From the NCBI GenBank assembly GCA_030407315.1, contig JALQPE010002164.1, forward strand, positions 1-64,000: a stretch of DNA of 64,000 bases, in the 5' to 3' direction. The stretch comes from Asparagopsis taxiformis. Lineage: Eukaryota; Rhodophyta; Florideophyceae; Bonnemaisoniales; Bonnemaisoniaceae. Under the pieces are notes generated by a model. That model had not been told where the DNA came from and ran no database searches. It saw only the letters and a list, made by a program, of their open reading frames with translations. Numbering within the stretch: position 1 is the first letter of the stretch; each line of letters starts with the position of its first letter. Below are positions 40,666 to 51,883 of the stretch, in pieces. The translations under genes and the position numbers were made by a program.

Positions 40666-43600
40666 ATGCTTCGGGCATTATCCCAAAAATCCTATTCTCG
40701 AATGAACTCCGCCAAAGAACACTTCTCGAGTCTGCTCCAGGGTGCAACTGTCCAGGCTTTGGACCCGATGGCATGCATTCCCTTCACTAGGATAAGAAAT
40801 ATTGTGGATGGATGTGTGGATGTTCTTTGCAGAATCTTCGAAAGTGCAGGAGGAATAACTACCGGAGGATCGATGGCATACGTATTGAAGCTGGAAGGAG
40901 TTTATGCGTCATACCCCCTTGATTATTCCAGGGAGAAACTGGGTAGTGAAGAAGAAGCTGGAAAGGAAGTGAACAAGAGGAATGAATGGTACGGAGTCGT
41001 AGATGGAGAGCATCGCGCAAGTGCTTTACAGAGGCTTATTTGTAAGGATCCAGAGAAATGGGCTGGATTTACATGGACAGTTCATGTTCTCAATACAACA
41101 GCTTCGATTGCCTCACTTCGAGCTTTCGCAAGAGCTCGTAACCAGAAGAATGCTGAAGATTTCGTAGTTGTTCCAACTCAGTACGATGTTCTTCGAAATC
41201 TCAAACAGGACTATATTACCTTGAGTGCAAAACTAAACAGGAGTGCGAGACCCATCGAGCTTGCTGTTTTTTATTCTGGGAGCAAAGAAGCTTGCACATC
41301 GACTACAAAACAATTGGCTGCTTGTGTCATTAGACTTCCTCAGAGTGTGATTGATACACTCGGTGAGATAATGAACGAAGAGAATGAAGAGGTGGCCACT
41401 CAGATTCAGGCAAAGATAAATTCGAAACAGAAAAAATGTGCAGCTGTCGACTATAGACTGTATCGCAACTTGATAACTTCTTCTACTTTGAAAGGATCTA
41501 CGCCATTTATGAATGCTGAAGGCAAAGATGGAGAAACTTCTCAGTTGAACGCCTTGTGGCGCATTAAGGAAATATCAAGATCATCAGGTTTCGGTCCAAC
41601 TAAAGCATCTGTTTTGACGGAGCAGTTCCTAGCTGCTGCTGCTGCGTTACAGGAAGTGAAGAAGTTCGAAAGGATTATGGAAACATCTGTGTGGCCCAAG
41701 GAAATGGAGGTCATGAAAAGAAATGCTGAACGCACTCAACTGTTCGATGAAGAAATTTCCGCCAACTTCGGCAATGACCTGGAGCCGCTAGTCTCTTTTT
41801 TCAATGCTTTCAAAATAGCTTGCCCTGCAGTTGCAAGCCATAAGCTGCACAAATTCAAGGGAACAAGCGAATCTAATGGTATGAATAGAATGTCTTCCTG
41901 CACTGAAACAGAGAGAACCTCCAGAATCCAAGATCTGTCTTGTGCTGATCAAGACCCCCTGACTAGAAAAGAAATGGAAAGCTTTGATGATATTCACTCG
42001 AGCTGTAAAGATCTCGAGGAACCAATCTGTGAACGAAGAATCGGTTCAAAAGGGAGTCCAATAACTAACTTGCCTTCTTTCGAATCCCCCGAAGAAGGTG
42101 CTTCACTACATGAAAGTGGCAAAAGATGTGAGTCAGGACTCCAACAAGACAGTTTTGCACCAGTGGAACAAGATTCTGTATCTCTTGACGGAGATAAAAA
42201 TTTGGACTTCATACTGGAAGAAGCTGGGATACACTGCTACGCGATGGAGTGGCAAAAGTTCGAAAAGAATTGTGCGCTGTACGAGAGAATGAAGGGGAAT
42301 GTATCTACAATTCTAGCTGATCCTCCATACTCTTTGCAATCAGTTTCAGCTTCTGGTGCTGGCAGTAACTACGATGACTTTCTTGATGACAAAGAAATCA
42401 ATGATTTTTCGCAATTCGCCAGGAGGGTTCTCGCTCCAGAGGGATCAGTAGTTATGTTTACAAGCTGGCAGACTTTTCCAAGATGGTCGGCGTCCTTCTC
42501 TAGCAATGCATTACAGGTTTTGAACTACCCAATTGTCGTTGCAAAAGACACTAAGACGTTAAGAAGAAATGGAAGACTGAAGATGCCACAGAATGCAGTC
42601 GATTATGTTTTACTGGCATATGCACCTGGAAAGGGTAGAACTTCATCTCGTTCAATTGACTTTGAATGCCCATACCAGTTGATTCAATGTTCACACAGTC
42701 GCAAGTTCAACATCATAGACAATGTTCCTGTTCCATCGGCGAAGTTGCAGCAAGGCCGTTCAAGGAGAATAGTTAGGGTGGAGGAAAAGAATGTTGATCT
42801 AATTCAGGAACTGCTCACTTCATTTTGCCCACCAGGAGGGCTCGTATGTGATCCATTCGCAGGAACATTGACGACAGCGATAGCCTGTATACATACATCT
42901 CGGGAAGCTATCGTAATTGAGAAAGACCACATTTGCATGAACTTGGCGAAAGAACGACTCTCCAAAATTGCTTCAAATGTTTTAGCGAAGAGGAGCAGGC
43001 TAACAACTGTGCTTGAACAAGCACCAGAACTGGAACTACGCTCGAAATCGAATGTTGATGAAGAGAATCTGAAGGGTATTGAACCCTCGGACGCTATGCA
43101 CAGCGATCAAACTCCAGCAAATGATCCCGAAGGTGCTGCATCACCACATTCTCAAAATAGTCAGCAAGAGAGGGAGGTAAATGACCCTCACGAGGATATC
43201 AGAATTCCTGTTGAGTCACCTAACCAAGAATCTCCAGGCAGTCATGTAGACGTTGACTCTGCTAAGGCAACCAAGAGGAGCAATATTTCTCATGAGCACA
43301 GAAATAAGACCGTTCGACAAAGCAAGAGGCTGAAAAAAGACAATACTAAACAGGAGAATGCAAGGAACAAATCGGTGAAGCGAATTATGTCGACAAAGAA
43401 TGTACAACAAAGTGGCCCGCCACAACCATGTACCAATCAAAATGAAAGCAGTTTTGCAGAACTCAGCAGCTCAAACTGTAGCAGAACAAACTGCATTCTC
43501 GGTAACCGATGTGATGTCCTATCTCTGATGCCAGTCGGAGAGGTAGCAATGACAAGCCACAGGTGCGATTTCTGCAAGAAACATATTCATACACCATGTG

Positions 43601-43683
43601 AATATGGCAGACGTGTTCTTGGTCTCAGAGACCGATGTGAGCAGTGGGCCTGTTCCAAAGAATGTTTCGATCTGAGCTCATAG
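40666..43683 (+). CDS. ParB-like domain, beta-class DNA methyltransferase and zinc finger, intact fusion
   Basis: 1005 residues from the first in-frame ATG (an ATG at 40702 is also possible). The N-terminus is ParB-like: VDGEHRASAL with DGEHR at about residues 113-117, then SLRAFARARNQKN. A helical middle and an acidic linker follow. The methyltransferase has motif IV ADPPYS at about residue 552 (42319-42333) and motif I VCDPFAGTLTT about residue 729 (42850), the beta-class order; DPPY favours adenine N6. ParB-methyltransferase fusions are known in phages and bacteria. A Lys/Arg-rich nuclear-type linker leads to a C-terminal zinc module: CILGNRC, CDFCKKHIHTPC with EYGRRV, and CSKECFD. The frame is open throughout, so it may be functional. 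It lacks the SET domain of the relatives at 1-2917 and 16878-20352. Confidence 0.8.
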   Translation: MLRALSQKSYSRMNSAKEHFSSLLQGATVQALDPMACIPFTRIRNIVDGCVDVLCRIFESAGGITTGGSMAYVLKLEGVYASYPLDYSREKLGSEEEAGKEVNKRNEWYGVVDGEHRASALQRLICKDPEKWAGFTWTVHVLNTTASIASLRAFARARNQKNAEDFVVVPTQYDVLRNLKQDYITLSAKLNRSARPIELAVFYSGSKEACTSTTKQLAACVIRLPQSVIDTLGEIMNEENEEVATQIQAKINSKQKKCAAVDYRLYRNLITSSTLKGSTPFMNAEGKDGETSQLNALWRIKEISRSSGFGPTKASVLTEQFLAAAAALQEVKKFERIMETSVWPKEMEVMKRNAERTQLFDEEISANFGNDLEPLVSFFNAFKIACPAVASHKLHKFKGTSESNGMNRMSSCTETERTSRIQDLSCADQDPLTRKEMESFDDIHSSCKDLEEPICERRIGSKGSPITNLPSFESPEEGASLHESGKRCESGLQQDSFAPVEQDSVSLDGDKNLDFILEEAGIHCYAMEWQKFEKNCALYERMKGNVSTILADPPYSLQSVSASGAGSNYDDFLDDKEINDFSQFARRVLAPEGSVVMFTSWQTFPRWSASFSSNALQVLNYPIVVAKDTKTLRRNGRLKMPQNAVDYVLLAYAPGKGRTSSRSIDFECPYQLIQCSHSRKFNIIDNVPVPSAKLQQGRSRRIVRVEEKNVDLIQELLTSFCPPGGLVCDPFAGTLTTAIACIHTSREAIVIEKDHICMNLAKERLSKIASNVLAKRSRLTTVLEQAPELELRSKSNVDEENLKGIEPSDAMHSDQTPANDPEGAASPHSQNSQQEREVNDPHEDIRIPVESPNQESPGSHVDVDSAKATKRSNISHEHRNKTVRQSKRLKKDNTKQENARNKSVKRIMSTKNVQQSGPPQPCTNQNESSFAELSSSNCSRTNCILGNRCDVLSLMPVGEVAMTSHRCDFCKKHIHTPCEYGRRVLGLRDRCEQWACSKECFDLSS

Positions 43684-43963
43684 ATTGGAATTCTACATTC
43701 CGAAAAATTTCTCCTCCTCGTATCATAAGCTCTCAGTTTAGCTTTACATATTGACCCAAGTAGCTCTCATGTGTGATGTTCTCTGAGCCGTTCCAGAAGC
43801 GAAGGATTTCAGTTTCTATATCAAAATAGATGTAGGAAGAGAAATAATCTCATCCTTTTATCGGACTAATCTTTGTAATAGCAGTGGAGCTGTTCGGATT
43901 GATAAATTGATCTCATCAGTCACGTAATCCCCCAGGGTTCTGTTACCTAACTTCGTCTCTTCA

Positions 43964-44785
43964 ATGGCAGAGCCATGGCACTGCGGAAATCTAATCGGCC
44001 ATGCGAATGGCGGCGGGAATTTCTACAACGCTCATGCCGCTCTATTCCGATATTTGTATCCAAACGGAGAACTTCCGGGTATGTTCTGGCGACTTTGCTA
44101 CGGAAACATTGTTCACAACTCTCCTTATCGCGTCACATGGGCGCAATCCATACTTCAGTTAACGTTTCTAGGGGGCGAACACTCATCAGAAGCCGAGTCT
44201 CCGCAGAGTCTACCTGAAGCTCTTCGGCCTCATTTCAAACTTTCATACTATTCCACGAGAAGAGGATTTCTTGTCGCGCGATCAAGTTTTTCCGAGCTGA
44301 CGACTTACATGCATTTCGATGACAGACCAGATGCATTTCTTGTCGGACATGACAACGCTGATCGAGGCGTTTTTACGTTTTCAGCGCAGCTATATACATG
44401 GGCTGTTGAATTTCCATGGGCGCGAAATTTAGACTTGAGAAGACACAGGTTTTTAACCTAGATGGACTGGCTCAAGTTCTGAAAGCACGATCCGTCAAAA
44501 TGATCAAGGTGCAAGATTTCGGAAACATTTTACTTGCTTCGGCAGATCTACCGTATGCATACAATGTGCAATGGTCTTCGGGAAGTCATCAATCGGCCAC
44601 TCGGATAAGCAACACAGTGCATTGGCAAATGGAAGTGCAACGGAAGAGTCAGTATAATTTGTTGTGTATCGAGCGTATCGCACGCAAGCTCTTGAGCACA
44701 TTGTGCGATCCATGGCCCTTGTTCGATCCAATGATGTCGGCTATGGGTTCATTGTGGACAGTGTCGACGCTGGTAAAGATTCACA
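43964..44785 (+). pseudogene. decayed gene, 5' part, interrupted by Copia 2
   Basis: An ATG frame (43964-44461) has GHANGGGNFYNAHAALFRYL and DNADRGVFTFSAQ. After a shift near 44425, FNLDGLAQVLKARSVKMIKV follows. After another shift, NDVGYGFIVDSVDAGKDSH runs to the Copia insertion at 44786. The pattern x-A-D-R-G-x-F-T then I/LDG-x-AQ weakly resembles heparinase II/III-like polysaccharide lyases; this is a guess. Frameshifts and the retrotransposon both break it. The 3' part resumes at 52366. Confidence 0.45.
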
Positions 44786-45273
44786 TGTTGAAGCACTGGA
44801 ATTGGCCCTGAGGGGCTCAATTACGTGAGAAAACTTTGACCCTCGATTTCTCCTAGAAGGAGTGCTCTATGCGCTCCGAAACCTATCTCATCGTGTTCAG
44901 CGTGCCCGAATTAGTCGGGTAGCAACTTCTCCGAAGCTTCTACGACCTTTCTTCATGGAGATAATAGCGTCTGAAGTTTCAATTTGTTTGTCATAGTTTC
45001 AATTAGTAATTAGAAATGCCAGGATAGGTTGCCATCATGGCAGAGGGAAAATGTTATGATAAGTGTACACGTGTGGGTGATATGATTGAGAAGCCCAGGT
45101 GTACCAGATTGGCAGCGGGTGCTTGCTAGGACAGACTGTCAGTGACAGTCTGTCTGGAGCAGCCATGAACAGGCTGTCCTTAGCACCGCCGACGCACCTC
45201 GGCGAGAATACAAATTATGTAGTGAGCTCGCAGATTCAATAAACGCTCGGTAAGCGACCAATTCGTTTCAACA
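44786..45273 (+). repeat. 5' LTR of Copia 2
   Basis: Begins TGTTGAAGCACTGG and ends TTCAACA. Confidence 0.95.
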
Positions 45274-45287
45274 GGTTATGGGCCCAG
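45274..45287 (+). other. primer-binding site of Copia 2
   Basis: GGTTATGGGCCCAG, same half initiator-tRNA-Met type as Copia 1. Confidence 0.85.
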
Positions 45288-45670
45288 GGCGCTCGCTCGG
45301 GTCGTTTCTTATTCTCTAGCGCTTCGGTAAGTGCGTCGTTTGCGTCGGCGTTCTCTTACCTATTTCGTGTCGTTCTCGCCTCGTTCTCTCTTCTCTTCTT
45401 CTACTCGCTTTTCTTCCGTTCTGCGCCTTCCCGCGCGTCTGCGCTCTTGCGTAGAGTGTTCTCCACGCTCCCCGCCCACCTCTGTCGCCGCGCTGCACCT
45501 CTGTCGCCGCTCCGCGCCGACACTGTGTCATCCTGTCACTGACACTGACATCCTGTCATTCTCACTGTGTCACACTGACACTCTGTCATCTTGCCATCCG
45601 TCTCTGGGTCATCGTCATCAGGTGACATCATTCTTTTATCTGGGGTTCGCGTGCGAAGGAAAAAAGTTTG

Positions 45671-45750
45671 GCCAGCGTCGTTGCTGGGGTTTGAACCAAG
45701 GATCTGTACATCCCCGTGGACCGTCCAACCGACTCGGCTACCGGGCCACT
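45671..45750 (-). other. antisense tRNA-like module, Copia 2 leader
   Basis: Minus-strand box A-like TAGCCGAGTCGG (about 45728-45742) and box B GGTTCAAACC (45689-45698). Same position and orientation as in Copia 1 and 3, though the sequence differs. Confidence 0.5.
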
Positions 45751-45928
45751 CAAGGCCCAATTACTGGAATCGACCTTTGCTTTTATATTGGCTAGTCTAT
45801 ACCTTTCTCAACTCGGTCCTGCTCTTGTAAGACAGTGACCTTGTCCTGATCGGTATAGCGTTATAGCCTTTACATATCACCGAATAAACTCACCGAACGT
45901 TTGGTTTTCTCATCAACTCTACCCACAA

Positions 45929-46025
45929 GTAAGTTTATACCTTTCACCTTTCGGTCTATTTCAAGGTTTAGACCTTAGTATTGATCGGTATAACTTCTAA
46001 CTCTCTTGTTCTCTTCTCTCTGCAG
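45929..46025 (+). other. leader intron creating ORF0 start, Copia 2
   Basis: GTAAGT at 45929, CTAAC branch-like site near 46000, pyrimidine tract, CAG at 46023-46025; 97 nt. A (45928) joined to TG (46026) makes ATG. Confidence 0.65.
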
Positions 46026-46444
46026 TGTCTAGCAGTGACGAAGACCGCGTGGAACCGCGCACCGACGAGCAGCCTCCCAGGCTTCGTCGCGAGGGGGAGT
46101 CTCTTCAAAACCGGGTCTTCCGCAAAGCCTATAGCATCGCCGAAAGGAGGGATAACAAGAAGAAGTACGCCGCTCACAAGAAGGCAAACCGCTCGAGGTG
46201 CCATCACTGCAACGTCTTTCTCAACTCCGCCGAGTCTAGAGTCGCACACTTCAGCGGCTCTAGACATAAGAAGACTATCGAACGCCTCAAGGAAGGTGGT
46301 CTCAAGGTCTGCAAGCCCTGCGGTGTCATCGTTCGCACCCAGAGCGAGTTCGACAACCACCTCCGCGGTAGTCGCCACCGTGCCATCGAGAAGACCCTCA
46401 AAGCCGCTAAAGCCTCTAAGGCTTCCTCCTCCTCCGATAAGTAG
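46026..46444 (+). CDS. ORF0 zinc-finger protein (Copia 2)
   Basis: About 139 residues, two C-x2-C-x12-H-x5-H fingers (CHHCNVFL...HFSGSRH and CKPCGVIV...HLRGSRH), closely similar to ORF0 of Copia 1. The start requires splicing. The frame is intact although gag-pol of this element is broken. Confidence 0.75.
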
Positions 46445-46627
46445 TACTCCTCTTCTCTAGACACAATAGAAATCTAGCTGATTTCTCTTTGATAAACCTT
46501 GTTTCTTGTTCTCCACTCATCTAGCTCTTAGCTAAAAGTCTCTATCCTATAGATCCCAGCTTGGTCCTAGACGACTATCGGTTGTCCACTTGGGAAGGGT
46601 CGAACAGATAAGACTTACTGAAGAGCC

Positions 46628-49600
46628 ATGGAGAGCACTTCATCCGGCATTCGCATTGAAAAGCTGGACTACTCCAACTTCCACTCATGGAAGCAAAAGA
46701 TGGAGCTCATCCTCGGACACCGCGAGGTGGACGAAATGATCGATCCTGACCTACGTCCTCCACGCCCGGCAGAACAGGAAGCACTGTCCAAGTGGCTTCG
46801 CAAAGACAAAACTGCTCGGATGACCATCGGGATCACGTTGTCTGATGAGATGCTCAAGAACGTCTCACACACCACTACTGCTCTGGAAATGTGGCAGGAG
46901 ATCGGTAACGTGCACCAAGGGCACACTCTCCTAAACAAACTAGCTGCAAGGCGTGATTTCTATACAGCTACTATGAAGCCCGGTGAACAGATGCTCGCCT
47001 ACATCAATCATGTTCGACAGATGGCCTCGGTCCTCAGCTCTATGGGCGTGATCATTGACGACAAGGAAATGGCTATGGCTGTCCTCAATGGTCTTCCTTC
47101 TTCCTTCCAGACACTCATTACTGCTCTTGATGCTATAGGTGATGAGGACCCTACATTCACCTTCGACAAAGTCCGAAGTCTCCTTCTTCAGGAGGAACGT
47201 AGAGCTTCTATTTTGAAACCTGGAAGCTCTTCTTCTGACTCGGCTGCATTATTATCCAGGTCTGGGAAACAGCCCGGCAGTAACCGAAAGAAATGCACTC
47301 ATTGCGGTCGTACCAACCACACTGAACCGTATTGCTGGCAAAAGTATGGCCGTCCATCCCGCTCTCGGCCTGCAAGGTCTAAACCTTCTGCCATGGTTAC
47401 TCTCACCGATTCAGAAGGCAATCCTCCATCAAACACGGTTTCCGCGTCTAGTTTCCATAATGATGAAGAGAAAGAGTACGTCTGTCTCATGTCAACTACT
47501 CCTGGATCTCTTCATACATCAACTTGGTACATAGACTCTGCTGCCACCTCTCACATGACCTTCGATCGCTCCATGTTTGTTTCCTATAAGGAAATAACAC
47601 CGTTCTCCGTAACTCTGGGAGATAAGTCTACCTCAATGGCAGTCGGCCGTGGTGATGTTCGTTTAATGATCTCTCTATATGGGGAAATAAAACAGTGCAT
47701 ACTTCGTGACGTCCTCCACGTTCCCTCTTTTGTATTTTCTCTCATGTCCGTCAGCACCCTCACTACCCGAGGCATATCGGTGCAGTTCAATAACAATACA
47801 GTCATCCTGACTCAGAACAACAAACCGATAGCCACTGGACGGAGAAGCAAGGGACTCTATGCCATTGATCTCTTCTCGTCAGAGGCCCCAAAAGACCATG
47901 TGCAGCAAACAGCCTGTGTGGCCTCGCTACAGCTCTGGCACGAGCGGCTCGGGCATGTCAACAAGTCCGGTATCTCACGCATGGAACAGCTATCTGCCGT
48001 GAAGGGCCTCCGAATCAAATCTCAGAAATCAGATGCAGGTGCCCCATGTGAAGGATGCATAACCGGCGGGCAAAATGCCCCGAGCAGCTATTCCAAAGCT
48101 CTCCGAAACGAGAGCATCTGAGCTACTCGAGTTGGTTCACACAGATCTGGCAGGGCCGATGGAAGTACTCTCGAAAGGGGGAGCTCGATACTTTGTGACA
48201 TTCATCGATGACAAGTCCCGATGGCTAACGGTATACCCGCTCCACCGTAAGTCCGACTGTTTCGACTCCTTCCAGAGATTCCTGCGCATGGCTGAAACGC
48301 AAACTGGTTGTACACTCCGCCAACTACGCTCGGATGGAGGGGGAGAGTTCTTCTCAAACGACTTTACCTCCTTCCTCGACAGCAAAGGCATCAAACGTCA
48401 GACCACCTGTGCATACACTCCGCAACAGAATGGTGTGGCAGAGAGAATGAACAGAACCCTCAAAGATCAAATTCGTGCCATGCTCCATCACAGCAACACC
48501 CCATCCGAGTTCTGGGCAGAAGCACTCTCCTGTGCTGCCTACATTCGTAACCGTGTCACCAGCCGCTCCCTGCCAACTGGAAATACTCCGTATGAGATCT
48601 GGTATGGTAGGAAACCGAGTATTGCTCATATGCGAACGTTCGGAAGTAGATGCTGGTACAAAACGCCTGATAAACTTCTTCAGACCCTTGATTTGCGGGC
48701 AAAGGAAGCAATTATGCTTGGATACGAAAGCTCCCAGAAAGCCTGCAAACTATGGGACACAGCAAATGAAAAGGTCGTTGTGTCGCGAGACGTAGTGTTC
48801 GACGAGCTGCAGAAGAAGCGTTTGCCATCTTCTGATACAGACTACAACGGCGTTGATGCTGCTTCTGAGTCCAATACTGAGCCATGGGATGGAGACGGCA
48901 AGTCTGGTCTCTCTACCAAACAGGATACTCCTCCTTCATCCCATTCGGACTCTGACTCTCACACCAACGCTCCACAACCTCAATCTCCTCCACCAACTCC
49001 CTCAGCATCTACTGATGAGTCTCTCCTTAACGCTCTGCGTAAATCTTCTCGATCTCGTAAACCTCCGGGCGAGTGGTGGAAAACAACTGCCCTTGTCTCC
49101 ACTACTGCTGATACCACTCCGGAACATCTTCTTACCTTCACTGAGGTGACCAAGGGGGAGGAGAAAGATCTCTGGATCGAGGCCATTCAGTCCGAGATGG
49201 ATTCCCTTTATACAAACTGCACCTGGATTTTGGTCCCTCGCAGTGAAGCTGTCAACCTACTTACATCCAAATGGGTGTTCAAACGCAAAGATGTTGTCAG
49301 TGAAACTGGTGAGCACTCGGTCAAACATAAAGCTCGCCTGGTAACTCGGGGATTCCAGCAGAAGTACGGTGTTGACTATGCTGAAACATATGCACCGGTT
49401 GTCAAGTTCTGCACTATTCGCATGTTCTTCGCTCTCACTGTCCATCACGACCTCCATTGCGATCAAATGGACGTTAAGACAGCTTTCCTCTACGGAGACC
49501 TCGAACAAGACATATACATGGAACAACCGGAGGGCTTTGTCGACCCGAAGTATCCTAATCATGTTTGCAAACTGCAGAAAGCTTTGTATGGACTAAAACA

Positions 49601-50714
49601 GGCTCCGAGGCAATGGCACGCAAAAATCGACGAGTTTCTCATTTCAGAACTAGAATTCCAGAGTTCTCCGTACGACCCATGTTTCTACGTGAGGTACCGT
49701 AAAGATTCGATGATAGTCATTGCCCTCTACGTTGATGACCTCCTTATGGCTTCAAGCAGCAGAGACATGTTGAACGAGCTGAAGGCTGAGTTCAGTAGAC
49801 GCTTCGAAATGAAAGATTGTGGGAAAGCTAGAGTGTGCCTCGGGCTGGAAATCGTAAGGGACTCACCTAGAGGACTACTTAATTTGAATCAAACTCGGTA
49901 CGCTGAAAAGGTATTGGAACGATTCGGCATGGAGAACTCAACCCCTGCTGCAACCCCTATGCAGGCTCAGATTTCCATCAGTGATACTGAAACAGAGGCC
50001 ATCGACTCTACATTATACCGCAAAGCCATTGGAAGCTTGATGTATCTCGCAGTGGGAACTCGCCCCGACATCGCATTTGCTGTTGGAAGACTTGCCCAAT
50101 TCGTGGAGACTCCAACCAAATCTCTCTGGGTTGCTGTCAAGCGTGTTCTAAGATACATTTCTGGTACTCGAAGCCTTGGTGTGCTGTACAGGGCATCGAA
50201 GCCTCTGTCACCTGTCGGATATAGTGACTCAGATTGGGGTGGTTGTACGATCAATCGGAAATCCACCAGCGGATACGTGTTCATGATGGCTGGAGCAGCG
50301 GTGAGCTGGAAATCTCACAAACAGAGTTGTGTAGCGCAATCATCCTCCGAAGCTGAATATATGGCTCTCAGCGCTGCAGTGAAGGAAGCTATTTGGTTGA
50401 GTAATATTGTTGGGTTTGGCTGTGGAAGCAGCTCGGCGGATCCGATCCTAATCAATGTCGACAACCAAGATTCCATCAAGATGGCTAGGAACGATGCCTC
50501 AGGAACTCGTACCAAACACATCGACATTCGGTATCACTTCGTCCGAGACAGCTTACTCAAGACGTTGTTCGGCATTGACTACTGTCCCACATCAGATATG
50601 GCGGCAGATCTGTTAACCAAGCCCCTGCAACGAGTTCAATTTATCAAGCTCCGGGAGATGATCGGCGTTTCAGATATTTCATCCATCGAGCAGGTCAAAG
50701 AGGGGGAGTGTTGA
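46628..50714 (+). pseudogene. Copia 2 gag-pol, one frameshift
   Basis: Gag, CCHC knuckle, protease (DSAATSHM) and the integrase zinc site are in the first frame, which ends at 48121. A 4-base insertion near 48066 (ACCGGCGGGCAAAATG where the relatives have ACCGG(T/C)AAAATG) shifts the frame inside CEGC-x-TGK. The second frame (48075-50714) carries the rest of integrase, reverse transcriptase (YVDDLLMASS) and RNase H to VKEGEC. The sequence may be a chimera of the outer and nested elements. Confidence 0.9.
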
Positions 50715-51196
50715 CTCACTGAGAATGGGCCTGGTAGGCCTAATTCCGTGAGAAAACTTTGACCCTCGATTTCTCTATGAAGGAGTGGTCTGAGCGCTCT
50801 GACACCTATCTCATCGTATTCAGCGTGCCCGAATTAGTCGGGTAGCGACTTCTCCGGGGTTCCTACGACACTCCATTACGGAGTAACTGGCCTCTGAAGT
50901 TTCAATTTGTTTGTCATAGTTTCAATTAGTAATTAGAAATGCCAAGATGGGTTGCCATCATGGCACAGGGAAAATGTTATGATAAGTGTACACGTGTGGA
51001 TGATATGATAGAGAAGCCCACGTGTACCAGATTGGCAGCGGGTGCTTGCTAGGACAGACTGTCAGTGACAGTCTGTCTGGAGCAGCCTTGAACAGGCTGT
51101 CCTTAGCACCGCCGGCGCATCTCGGCGAGAATACAAATTATGTAGTGAGCTCGCAGATTCAGTAAACGCTCGGTAGGCGACCAAACTTTATCAACA
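50709..51196 (+). repeat. internal LTR of a second Copia subfamily
   Basis: 488 bp, TGTTGACTCACTG...TATCAACA, closest to the 5' LTR of Copia 3 (58536-59023). Followed by ATTGG, which lies inside the pol codons for A-I-G, where a nested insertion would have occurred. Confidence 0.9.
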
Positions 51197-51883
51197 ATTG
51201 GCAGCCTGATGTACCTAGCGGTGGGAACTCGCCCTGACATCGCATTTGCTGTTGGGAGACTTGCACAGTTCGTTGAGGCCCCTACAAAAGCTCTCTGGGT
51301 AGCCGTTAAACGTGTCCTGCGCTACATCGCTGGTACACGGGGCTTTGGCGTGATGTACAGAGCTACAGCAACACTTGCACCAGTCGGGTACAGCGACTCG
51401 GACTGGGGCGGTTGTACTATCAACCGGAAGTCGACCAGTGGCTATGTCTTCAAGATGGCTGGAGGAGCGGTGAGCTGGAAGTCTCGTAAGCAAGGCTGTG
51501 TAGCCCAGTCTTCCTCAGAAGCCGAATACATGGCTCTCAGTGCAGCAGTGAAGGAGGCAATCTGGCTGAGAAACATCGTTGGTTTCAGCAGCAGTACAAA
51601 TCCTGCAGATCCTATCCTCATCAATGTGGATAATCAAGGATCTATCAAAATGGCTAGGAACGATGCTTCTGGAACCCGCACAAAGCATATCGACATTCGG
51701 TACCACTTTGTCCGGGATTGCCTCCTCGAAGGGATGTTCGATATCGACTACTGTCCAACATCCGATATGGTAGCGGATGTCCTCACTAAGCCTCTGCAAA
51801 GGATTCAGTTCGTCAAGCTTCGTGAACTTATGGGGGTAACTACCAAATCATTAATCGAGAAGGTCAAAGAGGGGGAGTGTTGA
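51197..51883 (+). pseudogene. 3' fragment of the outer Copia 2 pol
   Basis: About 228 residues of RNase H region (GSLMYLAVGTRPD to VKEGEC) with DSDWGG intact, lacking everything upstream. It is the downstream part of the outer element left after the nested insertion. Confidence 0.9.

Noticed and set aside
40666..43683. Bacterial contamination (ParB and beta-class methylase)
   Set aside because: The gene has a eukaryotic-style basic linker and a zinc module shared with another gene in the window, and the neighbouring sequence is eukaryotic transposons.
43964..44785. Confident heparinase II/III annotation
   Set aside because: Only a few motif-like residues match across several frames, so it is kept as a weak resemblance only.
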